A DNA stretch of 43,009 bases from Chlamydiota bacterium (GTDB lineage Bacteria > Chlamydiota > Chlamydiia > Chlamydiales > Parachlamydiaceae). The stretch spans positions 72,876-115,884 of the forward strand of contig JABDCX010000001.1 in NCBI GenBank assembly GCA_013287915.1. The letters are read 5' to 3'. This document shows positions 26,047 through 33,520 of this stretch, in pieces (the first letter of the stretch is position 1; each line of letters begins with the position of its first letter). The position numbers and the translations under genes were made by a program. The notes under the pieces were generated by a model. That model saw only the letters and a program-made list of their open reading frames with translations, ran no database searches and had not been told where the DNA came from.

Positions 26047-27099
26047 ATGCAAGAAGTGAAAATTGGGTCGTACAAAGTTGGACCTGCGCATCCGCCGTTC
26101 ATCGTGGCGGAGCTTTCAGCAAACCACAACGGTTCGTTGAAGCGAGCCCTCAAAACCGTAGAGGCTGTAAAAAAAGCAGGCGCCCATGCGATCAAACTGC
26201 AAACGTACACAGCTGATACGATTACCCTCAATCTGCGCACAAAAGAATTCATGATCAGCGATAAAAAATCGCTCTGGTTTGGGAAAAACCTCTACGACCT
26301 CTACCAAGAAGCCTATACGCCTTGGGAATGGCATAAAACCCTCTTCGACCATGCACGCAAGCTTGGATTGATCGCCTTTAGCACCCCTTTTGATGAAACG
26401 GCCGTCGATTTTCTTGAAACATTGCATGTGCCTTGCTACAAGATCGGTTCTTTGGAAATTGTCGATCTGCCCCTCATCAAAAAAGTAGCAGCGACAAAAA
26501 AACCGCTTATCCTCTCTACTGGAGGAGCTACCCTTGCCGAAATCAAAGCCGCTGTGCAAGTGGCTCGAGAAGGGGGATGCAAACAACTCGTGTTGCTCAA
26601 ATGCACAACGGCTTATCCGACGCAACCCAAAGAGTGCCATTTGCGCACGCTGCCCGATTTAGCAAAGAAGTTTGGCACTCTTGTGGGTTTATCCGATCAC
26701 ACAATGGGCATCTGCGTTCCTGTTGCAAGCATTTCACTCGGCGCTGTCCTGATTGAAAAGCATTTCACCCTTTCCCGCGCCGATGGGGGAGTCGATAGTG
26801 CCTTTTCAATGGAACCTGAAGAATTAAAAGCCTTAGTTGTGGAAACGGGAAAAGCGTGGGAAGCTCTTGGCAACGTTCACTATGGCCCGTTGCCCGCAGA
26901 AAAAACATCCCTCTCTCACCGCCCCTCACTTTTCTTTAGCAAAGATCTCAAAGCAGGCGCGACAGTGGGAATTAAAGACATTGTCTCGGTCAGACCTGCG
27001 TTGGGACTTCCTCCCAAAGAGAGCGAAGCCATTTGCGGGTTGAAGCTCAGCGCCGCAGTCAAAAAGGGGACGCCCGTTGCATGGAAACACTTTAAATGA
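26047..27099 (+). CDS. NeuB-family nonulosonate synthase (pseudaminic acid synthase PseI-like)
   Basis: 350 residues. The family condenses phosphoenolpyruvate with a hexosamine derivative to make sialic, legionaminic or pseudaminic acid. The TIM-barrel portion has ELSANHNGSLKRA near the start, AIKLQTYTADTITL, FSTPFDETAVDFLE, CYKIGSLEI, LILSTGGATL, CTTAYPTQ, GLSDHTMG and IEKHFTLSRADGGVDSAFS. From about residue 290 a SAF/antifreeze-like domain follows (SLFFSKDLKAGATV ... GLPPKESEAICG). LYDLYQEAYTPWEWH is typical of the PseI branch more than of NeuB proper. No other nonulosonate genes lie next to it. The stop overlaps the next gene's start by ATGA. Confidence 0.88.
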   Translation: MQEVKIGSYKVGPAHPPFIVAELSANHNGSLKRALKTVEAVKKAGAHAIKLQTYTADTITLNLRTKEFMISDKKSLWFGKNLYDLYQEAYTPWEWHKTLFDHARKLGLIAFSTPFDETAVDFLETLHVPCYKIGSLEIVDLPLIKKVAATKKPLILSTGGATLAEIKAAVQVAREGGCKQLVLLKCTTAYPTQPKECHLRTLPDLAKKFGTLVGLSDHTMGICVPVASISLGAVLIEKHFTLSRADGGVDSAFSMEPEELKALVVETGKAWEALGNVHYGPLPAEKTSLSHRPSLFFSKDLKAGATVGIKDIVSVRPALGLPPKESEAICGLKLSAAVKKGTPVAWKHFK

Positions 27100-27533
27100 C
27101 TCTCTTTAGTACGATCAAAAAAGAGCAATTGACCAAGCGACTCCTCTACGGCTCGCTCATCGCTGCGATCGGAGCTCTTCTTCTCGTTTTCGGAGGGGCA
27201 ATGCTTCCTCCTGCGTCACTTGCACTCTGGGGCTTTCCCCTCTTTCTCGTGGCTATCGGTTTTATCACCTGCGGCATGCTCCCTTACCGACGCCTCAAGC
27301 GGCTCGAATCAGATCCCTATGTGATCAAAATCGAAGGCAATAGTCTCTCTCTCTTGCGTGGAGGGAAAACTCTTTTCCATGTGAATATTCCAGAAATTCT
27401 TGAAGTGCTCTATGTCGAAGAAGGGTCTCGCTACGGGATGGAGCTGGTCCTCAAAGGATCACCGCATAAGAAAGTGTTCATTCCCTATTTCAGCTCAGCC
27501 AGCTGTAGGCAAATCACAGACCTGATTGAATGA
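27096..27533 (+). CDS. Small membrane protein with two helices and a PH-like C-terminal domain
   Basis: 145 residues. Two hydrophobic helices (about 18-38 and 42-65) are followed by a soluble domain (IKIEGNSLSLLRGGKTLFHVNIPEI... ELVLKGSPHKKVFIPYFS) with the strand pattern of bacterial PH/bPH-type membrane proteins. It overlaps the upstream synthase by 4 bp (ATGA), implying translational coupling, and converges with kdsD with a 20-bp overlap of the 3' ends. Function unknown; coupling suggests a link to the nonulosonate product or its membrane use, but this is inference. Confidence 0.65.
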   Translation: MTLFSTIKKEQLTKRLLYGSLIAAIGALLLVFGGAMLPPASLALWGFPLFLVAIGFITCGMLPYRRLKRLESDPYVIKIEGNSLSLLRGGKTLFHVNIPEILEVLYVEEGSRYGMELVLKGSPHKKVFIPYFSSASCRQITDLIE

Positions 27534-28479
27534 TGTCGTGCATTTTGATGAGCCCGACGACAAAACCATCGTCATCGAGAACGGGCAGGACGGTGACAGG
27601 ACGCTTTTGATCCCCTTCCATCGCCTTTAAGGCATGCTCAGCCATGCAATTGGGAGCGATGGAACGAGCTGCTGGTGTCATCAACTCATGCATACCCTTC
27701 TCTAAGGCTTGTGGACCGTGGTTTTGCAAGGAGCGGCGCAAATCGCCATCGGTGAAGATCCCCAACAATTTTTTATTGGGATCGGTCACAAGCAAGCACC
27801 CACATTTTTTGTTCGATAGCTCTACAAGAACATTGCCAAGCGTGTCGGTGGGCAGGCAACAGGGGATATTTGCCCCTTTTAACATCAGATCGCTGACGCG
27901 TAAGGTCAAACGCCTGCCAATTTTTCCGCTCGGATGGTTCAAGGCATACTCCCCAAGGCCAAAATTCTTCTGCTGCATCAACGCAATCGCCAGCACATCG
28001 CCAAGTAGGAGCTGCGTCATCGCAGAGGTCGTCGGCACGAGATCAAAGGGGCATAATTCAGTTTCCATCGGGAGAAGGAGAGAAAAATCGCAAGCTGCGC
28101 TCAACCGGCTGTTCTCTTGGTTCACAACAGCTACGAGGGTTGCCCCTTTATTGCGCAAACAGGGAATCAACTGCAACAGTTCGTCGCTTTCCCCGCTTTT
28201 GCTCATCATGATAAACAGATCGCCCTTGGAGACAATGCCGATATCGCCATGAAGGGCATTGACAGGGGAGAGAAAAAAAGCGCGCGTTCCGGTCGAGGCC
28301 AGCGTCAAAGCAATTTTTTCAGCCACTAGACCGCTCTTGCCAACGCCTGAAAAAAAGATCAATCCCGACGCATTTTTTAAAAGTGATAACAGTTTTTCTA
28401 CAGCTGTGATATCCACTTTATCGAAAAAGTACTCAAGCGCTTCTTTTTCTTTCTTAAATAGTTCTCTTATATGACCCAT
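27514..28479 (-). CDS. kdsD: Arabinose-5-phosphate isomerase (KdsD/KpsF)
   Basis: 321 residues. Converts ribulose-5-phosphate to arabinose-5-phosphate, the first step to Kdo of LPS. An SIS domain (about 35-170) has FFSGVGKSGLVAEKIALTLASTGTRAFFL, NALHGDIG and MMSKSGESDELL; two CBS domains follow (about 205-320). Chlamydial LPS is built around Kdo, so the gene is expected in this phylum. It converges with the PH-like gene, and icd starts divergently 55 bp away. Confidence 0.94.
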   Translation of the reverse strand: MGHIRELFKKEKEALEYFFDKVDITAVEKLLSLLKNASGLIFFSGVGKSGLVAEKIALTLASTGTRAFFLSPVNALHGDIGIVSKGDLFIMMSKSGESDELLQLIPCLRNKGATLVAVVNQENSRLSAACDFSLLLPMETELCPFDLVPTTSAMTQLLLGDVLAIALMQQKNFGLGEYALNHPSGKIGRRLTLRVSDLMLKGANIPCCLPTDTLGNVLVELSNKKCGCLLVTDPNKKLLGIFTDGDLRRSLQNHGPQALEKGMHELMTPAARSIAPNCMAEHALKAMEGDQKRPVTVLPVLDDDGFVVGLIKMHDIIQSGL

Positions 28480-28534
28480 AGCCTAGATTTTAATTCATGA
28501 AAACGATTAGTCTCAAGAAAAAACGGAGTTTCCG

Positions 28535-29983
28535 ATGAAACCTCTCATCCCCGTTACCATTGCAGAAGGCGATGGGATTGGCCCTGAAATCATGGGCGCT
28601 GTCTTAAAAATTTTTAAAGCCGCACAAGCGCCTCTCGATTACCATTTCGTCGAAATTGGGGAAAAAGTGTACTTGAGAGGCTTTCCTGGGGGCATCGAGC
28701 CCAAAACGTGGGAGAGCATCCGCAAAAGCAAAGGGTTCTTAAAAGCCCCGATCACGACCCCTCAAGGGGGTGGATTTAAAAGTTTAAATGTCACCATCCG
28801 CACCTCTCTTGGCCTCTACGCCAATGTGCGCCCTTGCGTCTCTTATTACCCCTTTGTCGAAACTAAGCACCCAAAAATGGATGTCGTCATCATCCGCGAA
28901 AATGAAGAGGACCTTTACACTGGAATCGAGTACCGGCAAAGCGCTGAAGCGTACCATGCGCTCAAAATCATCACGCGTCCTGGTTGTGAACGGATTGTGC
29001 GGTATGCCTTTGAATATGCGAAAGCCAATCAACGCAAAAAAGTCACCTGTTTCACAAAGGACAACATTCTAAAGTTAACAGACGGGCTTTTCCATAAAGT
29101 GTTCGACGAAATTGCAGTTGAATATCCCGACATTCAAAACGAACACTGGATTGTCGATATCGGAGCTGCCAAGTTGGCAGATACGCCTGAAGTCTTTGAC
29201 GTCATTGTCATGCCGAATTTATACGGAGACATCCTTTCCGATGTGGCTGCCCAAATTGCAGGCTCCGTTGGCCTGGCGGGCTCTGCAAACATTGGAGAGC
29301 ACGGCGCCATGTTTGAGGCGATCCACGGATCGGCCCCACGTCGTGCTGGCCAAAACCTGGCTAACCCCTCAGGATTGCTTCTTGCAGGGGTTCTCATGCT
29401 CGTCCACATCGGCCTTCCCGAAATCGCGGCGACAATCCACAACGCCTGGCTGAAAACATTAGAAGGGGGAATCCACACCTACGACATCTACAAGCCCAAC
29501 ACGAGCAAAGCGAAAGTGGGAACAGCTGAATTTGCCAATGCTGTGATCGAGCGGTTAGGGCAATTGCCCTCCACGCTCAAGGCTGTCCACTACGCTACCC
29601 CCCGCACTCATGCGAAAAGCGGAGAACACCAACGTCAACCGAGACCAAAAAAGGAACTTCTCGGTGCCGATGTGTTCATCGACTTTAGTGGGACAGGAGA
29701 GGAACTGGCAAAACGGATCGGAGAGAAAGCTGCACCCCTCAAACTCTCCATGATCAGCAACCGTGGCGTCAAGGTGTGGCCAGAAAAGATGCCAGAAACC
29801 TCCTGCGTCGATAGCTGGCGCTGCCGCTTCCTCTCTTCGACAAAAGGAAAAAACGTATCCCAACAAGAACTCATCGATCTTCTGAACGCTCTCAATGCCC
29901 TAGGGCTCGATTTCACCCACATAGAGCATCTCTACACCTTTGATGGAAAACCGGGGTATTCCCTCTCCGCCGACGAACAATAA
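28535..29983 (+). CDS. icd: Isocitrate dehydrogenase, Thermus-type with C-terminal extension
   Basis: 482 residues. Oxidatively decarboxylates isocitrate to 2-oxoglutarate. The catalytic domain (about 1-345) shows IAEGDGIGPEIM, SLNVTIRTSLGLYANVRP, IIRENEEDLYTGIEY, NLYGDILSDVAAQIAGSVG and the cofactor loop HGSAPRRAGQNLANPSG. An extra domain of about 130 residues follows (ADVFIDFSG, LKLSMISNRGVKVWP, SWRCRFLSS, HLYTFDGKPGYS), as in the Thermus thermophilus enzyme and unlike the E. coli type. C. trachomatis lacks isocitrate dehydrogenase, so its presence with sdhCAB points to a complete TCA cycle. Cofactor specificity cannot be settled by eye. Confidence 0.93.
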   Translation: MKPLIPVTIAEGDGIGPEIMGAVLKIFKAAQAPLDYHFVEIGEKVYLRGFPGGIEPKTWESIRKSKGFLKAPITTPQGGGFKSLNVTIRTSLGLYANVRPCVSYYPFVETKHPKMDVVIIRENEEDLYTGIEYRQSAEAYHALKIITRPGCERIVRYAFEYAKANQRKKVTCFTKDNILKLTDGLFHKVFDEIAVEYPDIQNEHWIVDIGAAKLADTPEVFDVIVMPNLYGDILSDVAAQIAGSVGLAGSANIGEHGAMFEAIHGSAPRRAGQNLANPSGLLLAGVLMLVHIGLPEIAATIHNAWLKTLEGGIHTYDIYKPNTSKAKVGTAEFANAVIERLGQLPSTLKAVHYATPRTHAKSGEHQRQPRPKKELLGADVFIDFSGTGEELAKRIGEKAAPLKLSMISNRGVKVWPEKMPETSCVDSWRCRFLSSTKGKNVSQQELIDLLNALNALGLDFTHIEHLYTFDGKPGYSLSADEQ

Positions 29984-29989
29984 GATAAC

Positions 29990-30024
29990 AACGCAGAGGA
30001 TGTAAACAACAGCCTCTCTGCGTT
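29990..30024. repeat. AACGCAGAG/CTCTGCGTT palindrome after icd
   Basis: AACGCAGAG (29990-29998) is perfectly inverted as CTCTGCGTT (30016-30024), 7 bases after the icd stop. It lacks a strong T-run. The same arms occur at 21701-21742. It could serve as an RNA-stabilising or weak terminator hairpin. Confidence 0.55.
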
Positions 30025-30137
30025 GATAAAGTAGCCAAAAATTCAAATTCCAAAAAAGAATTGCATTAATTATTGTATATGGTTTAATTTTTGGGTTTGG
30101 ATATGGAGATACAAAACAGGTTACAGTGAGGACAATC

Positions 30138-30863
30138 ATGATCTGTCGCATGCTTACTTTGATACTTACAATCGGCATCTTAACTAATCAAGGTGCTCTA
30201 CAAGCGGCCTGCAGCGGCTGTTCGAGAGGGCAAACTCTCGTTACTGAAGGCACAGCATCAGCTGCGTCAGCAGGACTTCCTGGACTGCCAGGAGCCGCAG
30301 GATTGCCGGGATTGGCCGGCGTGCCAGGAGCTCCAGGGCCTGCAGGTCCTCCAGGATCTCCAGGTCTTCCAGGCGGACTGTTGGACTATGCAATGGTGTT
30401 TGCAGAAGGACTTGGTGTTGGGAACACTCAAACCGTTCTCGGTGGGCACAACATTTTATTCAACTTACCGGATGGGCCTTTTGCTCCAGGCTCAACATTT
30501 AGCCACATGTCAGGTGCTGCAGAAGTCGCTATCCATTCAGTAGGAACTTACCTTGCACGTTATGTTGTCACTGTTTCGTTAGACTTACCTCGTCTATTTA
30601 ACACGACAACTTTTGCATTAGCCTTAAATGGCACTGTCCTCCAAGGGAGTGATCGTTCTTCGAACATTGCACCAGGCGCTGGAGAGCTTACGATGGTCGG
30701 CGAGGTTATCTTTAGGATCTCATCTGAGCCACCTACAAATGGCGATCAACTCACAGTGATGAATGCAGGCTTTTTGGGAAACGGCAGCAATACAGCGATA
30801 GACCAATTAGGAGTAGCCACCACCGCTGCATCTCTCTTTATTCAAAAATTGAGCAGCAATTAA
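30138..30863 (+). CDS. Secreted collagen-like protein with BclA-like C-terminal domain (copy 1)
   Basis: 241 residues; ATG 30138 follows a GAGGACA site. An N-terminal signal (about 1-23) is followed by a CSGC motif (25-28). Eleven uninterrupted Gly-X-Y triplets with frequent Pro at Y (residues 46-78) form a short collagen-like stalk. The remaining about 160 residues (from LLDYAM) have the layout of the BclA/TNF-like trimeric jelly-roll: HNILFNLPDGPF, GTYLARYVVTVSL, FALALNGTVLQGS, GELTMVGEVIFRI, QLTVMN and AASLFIQKLS. Such a protein would form a trimer on the cell surface. It is the first gene of a three-gene run; copy 2 aligns without gaps through residue 85. Confidence 0.8.
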   Translation: MICRMLTLILTIGILTNQGALQAACSGCSRGQTLVTEGTASAASAGLPGLPGAAGLPGLAGVPGAPGPAGPPGSPGLPGGLLDYAMVFAEGLGVGNTQTVLGGHNILFNLPDGPFAPGSTFSHMSGAAEVAIHSVGTYLARYVVTVSLDLPRLFNTTTFALALNGTVLQGSDRSSNIAPGAGELTMVGEVIFRISSEPPTNGDQLTVMNAGFLGNGSNTAIDQLGVATTAASLFIQKLSSN

Positions 30864-30924
30864 CACAAAGGATCCTCGGATGGCAAGGATTACAGATAGG
30901 CTGAATGGGTACACAGGAGAGCAT

Positions 30925-31650
30925 ATGATTTTACACTTATTCACGTTTCTGATATTTGCTGGTTTATCTATGCATGAAACGCGTTTACAAGCCGCCTGCG
31001 AAGGGTGCTGCATAGCGGAAGAACTTGTCATACAAGCAACTGCCACCGCCGCTACTGCAGGTTTGCCTGGTTTACCGGGCGCTGCTGGATTACCAGGCTT
31101 AGCTGGCGTCCCAGGTGCACCAGGCATTGCCGGACCGCCCGGCACCATTGGTTTGGCCGGCGGGGTATTAGATTATGCATACATCTACAACACGGTCGGC
31201 GACAACCAAAGTATCGGCGCTGGTGGATTTGTCCCCTTTAATATCCCTGCAGCTTTTGACTCAAATCCCATTTATTTTCCACCTGGCACGACTTTTGACC
31301 ATAATGGAACAAGCTCGGTTTTATTTATTCACAGCACTGGCACATATATGGCTCGCTATATTGTAACAGTTGCACTAGCTCACACGGGGGTTCCTACAAC
31401 ATTTGAATTGATGTTAGATGGGATTCCAATTCCGGGAAGTGCGAGATCTACGGATATTCCCGATGGAGCTGGTCAACTCACCATGGTGGGTGAGGCTATT
31501 TTTACAATTTCTGGAACAGTTCCAGCTTCTGGCAGGGCGCTGACTGTCAGCAATAGTGGTAATGGGGTCGCTGGTATTCTTACGCAGATAGGGGTTTTGG
31601 CCCCTGCGACTACTGCGGCATCGCTATTTGTTCAAAAGTTTAGCAATTAA
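30925..31650 (+). CDS. Secreted collagen-like protein with BclA-like C-terminal domain (copy 2)
   Basis: 241 residues, exactly as long as copy 1; ATG 30925 has AGGAG upstream, and a longer in-frame start at 30880 is less likely. A signal peptide ends near LQAA; CEGCC follows (25-29). Eleven Gly-X-Y triplets occupy residues 46-78, identical to copy 1 for the first seven. The C-terminal domain keeps GTYMARYIVTVAL, FELMLDGIPIPGSARS, GQLTMVGEAIFTISG and TTAASLFVQKFS but has diverged clearly elsewhere. It is a tandem duplicate in one operon with copy 1 and the porin gene 15 bp downstream. Confidence 0.8.
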   Translation: MILHLFTFLIFAGLSMHETRLQAACEGCCIAEELVIQATATAATAGLPGLPGAAGLPGLAGVPGAPGIAGPPGTIGLAGGVLDYAYIYNTVGDNQSIGAGGFVPFNIPAAFDSNPIYFPPGTTFDHNGTSSVLFIHSTGTYMARYIVTVALAHTGVPTTFELMLDGIPIPGSARSTDIPDGAGQLTMVGEAIFTISGTVPASGRALTVSNSGNGVAGILTQIGVLAPATTAASLFVQKFSN

Positions 31651-31665
31651 AACAAGGAAGTTAAA

Positions 31666-32631
31666 ATGACACACCTTTACAAAACGACATCTGCGGTCTT
31701 GATGGCTGCGTTGATGGTTGGGGGGAATGCTGTTTATGCTGACATGTGGGCATCACCAGCTCCTGACTGCATGGATAGTTGTGCAGTTGAATGCAATAAT
31801 TGTTGCAATGAGAATTTCTGGGTCAGTGGTGATGTGCTGTATTTGACAGCTTGCGAGGGCGGTTTTGGGTGTGCATTTGGATCAACAGCCATTGAGAGTA
31901 CTGTTAGCAACGGCCAAGTCATTACAAGTATTGCAGAAGAGGATCGAGATATAGATTTTGATTGGGATGTCGGTTTTCGCGTGGGTGCGGGATACCGCTT
32001 TGATTGCAGCTGCTGGGACGCGTCTATCTATTGGACCCATTTTAATGAAAATGGCAGCGGTCATGACTGTGAAAGCAGTGCAAAGTGGAAGTTGAGATTT
32101 AATGAGGTGGATGCCTTATTGGGATACACATTTAAGTATAATGACTGTTTCAATATCCGCCCCTTTTTCGGTGCGCGTTATGCAAAAATCAATCAATCGT
32201 TAGACACAAATTTGGTTTCTACAGTCTTAGTCGTAGCAACAAATGCAAGCAGCATTGTGACCACCACAGACAGCGACACTGAACATTTTTGGGGCGCTGG
32301 TCCTGTGTTGGGATTTGATGCCAATTTTTTACTTGGCTGTGGCTTTAGCGTCTATGGAAATCTTGCTGGGAGCCTGTTGTACGGCGAATTTAAAGACGAA
32401 TTCAATGATAGCAATGTCTTTACAGCAGCCGTTAACAATTGCGTAGCAAGTAAAAAAAGCTGCGGCGTTCTTTACGGATTAGATGGTGGCATAGGTGTGC
32501 GCTATGAGATGTGTTATGCAACATTTCAAGTAGGCTTGGAACAACATACCTATTTCGATTACAACCAGATTGGTTGTGGTGGCGATTTGAACTTGTATGG
32601 GGTTAATGCCTCAGTCATCGTACGCTTCTAA
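31666..32631 (+). CDS. MOMP-like cysteine-rich outer-membrane porin (second copy)
   Basis: 321 residues; ATG 31666 after AAGGAAG, 15 bp beyond collagen-like copy 2. A signal peptide ends near AVYA. A cysteine cluster (DCMDSCAVECNNCC) opens the mature protein, which has about 16 cysteines in all. The barrel has FWVSGDVLYLTACEGGFGCAF, WDVGFRVGAGYRF, IRPFFGARYAKINQ and FWGAGPVLGFDANFLLGCG, and ends in SVIVRF with a C-terminal Phe, typical of outer-membrane barrels. Same family as 16611-17615. Sharing an operon with two collagen-like proteins that also begin with vicinal cysteines suggests a disulfide-linked surface assembly. Confidence 0.88.
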   Translation: MTHLYKTTSAVLMAALMVGGNAVYADMWASPAPDCMDSCAVECNNCCNENFWVSGDVLYLTACEGGFGCAFGSTAIESTVSNGQVITSIAEEDRDIDFDWDVGFRVGAGYRFDCSCWDASIYWTHFNENGSGHDCESSAKWKLRFNEVDALLGYTFKYNDCFNIRPFFGARYAKINQSLDTNLVSTVLVVATNASSIVTTTDSDTEHFWGAGPVLGFDANFLLGCGFSVYGNLAGSLLYGEFKDEFNDSNVFTAAVNNCVASKKSCGVLYGLDGGIGVRYEMCYATFQVGLEQHTYFDYNQIGCGGDLNLYGVNASVIVRF

Positions 32632-32638
32632 AATCAGT

Positions 32639-32683
32639 CCCCTGAACCCTATATGCAGACAACGTCATGTTGCGGTTCAGGGG
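32639..32683 (+). terminator. Hairpin after the porin gene, likely operon terminator
   Basis: CCCCTGAACC (32639-32648) is perfectly inverted as GGTTCAGGGG (32674-32683) with a 25-base loop, 8 bases after the stop codon, and followed by ATCTATATTTTT. Confidence 0.6.
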
Positions 32684-32819
32684 GATCTATATTTTTCACA
32701 ATCTTATTGTTGCACGGTTCCTAACGTCGATTAAGATTGACTCCCATTTTGAAAAAGGATAGAAAAAAATTACAACACAAATAGGCAAGTTTTAGTCTAA
32801 ACCCTGAAAGGAGCAAGTC

Positions 32820-33020
32820 ATGTCAATCGTCAAAGTGATCGAAGTAATTAGTGAAGGTAAAACAGTCGATGAAGCGATCCAAGCTGCAGTTAAAGAGGCA
32901 TCAAAAACTGTAGAGATGATCCGTCAAATTAACGTTGAGCACATCGAAGGAATTGTTGAAAAAAATAAAGTTACCAAAATCCGCGTCAATGCGAAAATCA
33001 GCTTTGTTGTAGAGAAATAA
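32820..33020 (+). CDS. Dodecin, flavin-binding storage protein
   Basis: 66 residues, the usual dodecin length. The sequence SIVKVIEVISEGKTVDEAIQ, then KTVEMIRQINVEHIEGIVE and a final strand IRVNAKISFVVE gives the beta-alpha-beta-beta dodecin fold, which assembles into a hollow dodecamer binding flavins (or CoA/FMN) and buffers free flavin. A strong AAAGGAG site precedes the ATG. It stands alone after the porin terminator. Succinate dehydrogenase and LpdA in the window are flavoproteins, but no direct link is shown. Confidence 0.92.
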   Translation: MSIVKVIEVISEGKTVDEAIQAAVKEASKTVEMIRQINVEHIEGIVEKNKVTKIRVNAKISFVVEK

Positions 33021-33106
33021 AAAAAGATCTTTATTGTAATAAATATTGTTATCGTTTTATAATAACCTATATTTGTTAAATTTATAAAAAAAATAGGGGG
33101 TTGAGA

Positions 33107-33508
33107 ATGTTAACTTTAGGTTTTGAGCCTGGTCAAAGTGGAGCTAGGCCTGTTATCTTGCCATCACTGCCAGGTTATTTGAGTTTTGAGCCTCGTCCTG
33201 ATGGCTATAACCTAAGGCCAACTTATCCCCTAGGCAATGGTTTTAGTTATTTAGGTCCTGTTCTCTTCACACGCACACGAGATCAGGCAACGATAAATTC
33301 AACGGCTTCAAAAATAATCAATATGCTTACCGGTACGGTGATTTATGGAGCAGCGGGTGGAATTGCCACTCTTACAGCTCTTGTACTGTATGAATCCTAT
33401 ACAGCTAAGAAAAAAAGCGTCATAGAAACACTTAATGAGGCAAAACTCCCAATTGCTGGGACAATCCTCAGCGCCTTTCTAGCTTATAAGTGGTATACCA
33501 GAACTTAA
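33107..33508 (+). CDS. Inc-like small protein with bilobed hydrophobic domain
   Basis: 133 residues; ATG 33107 follows AGGGGG. No known family recognised. The N-terminal 70 residues are polar and Pro/Gly-rich; two hydrophobic helices (about 71-95 and 114-130) are separated by a charged loop of about 18 residues (AKKKSVIETLNEAK). Two closely spaced helices in a small protein without a signal peptide is the hallmark of chlamydial inclusion-membrane (Inc) proteins, which are secreted by type III systems and inserted in the inclusion membrane. The topology fits, but it is not proof; an ordinary inner-membrane protein is possible. Confidence 0.55.
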   Translation: MLTLGFEPGQSGARPVILPSLPGYLSFEPRPDGYNLRPTYPLGNGFSYLGPVLFTRTRDQATINSTASKIINMLTGTVIYGAAGGIATLTALVLYESYTAKKKSVIETLNEAKLPIAGTILSAFLAYKWYTRT

Positions 33509-33520
33509 AAACCCAAGTGA

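Noticed and set aside
27514-27533. 20-bp overlap of the PH-like gene and kdsD as a possible misannotation
   Set aside because: Both stop codons are unambiguous and convergent 3' overlaps of this size are common.
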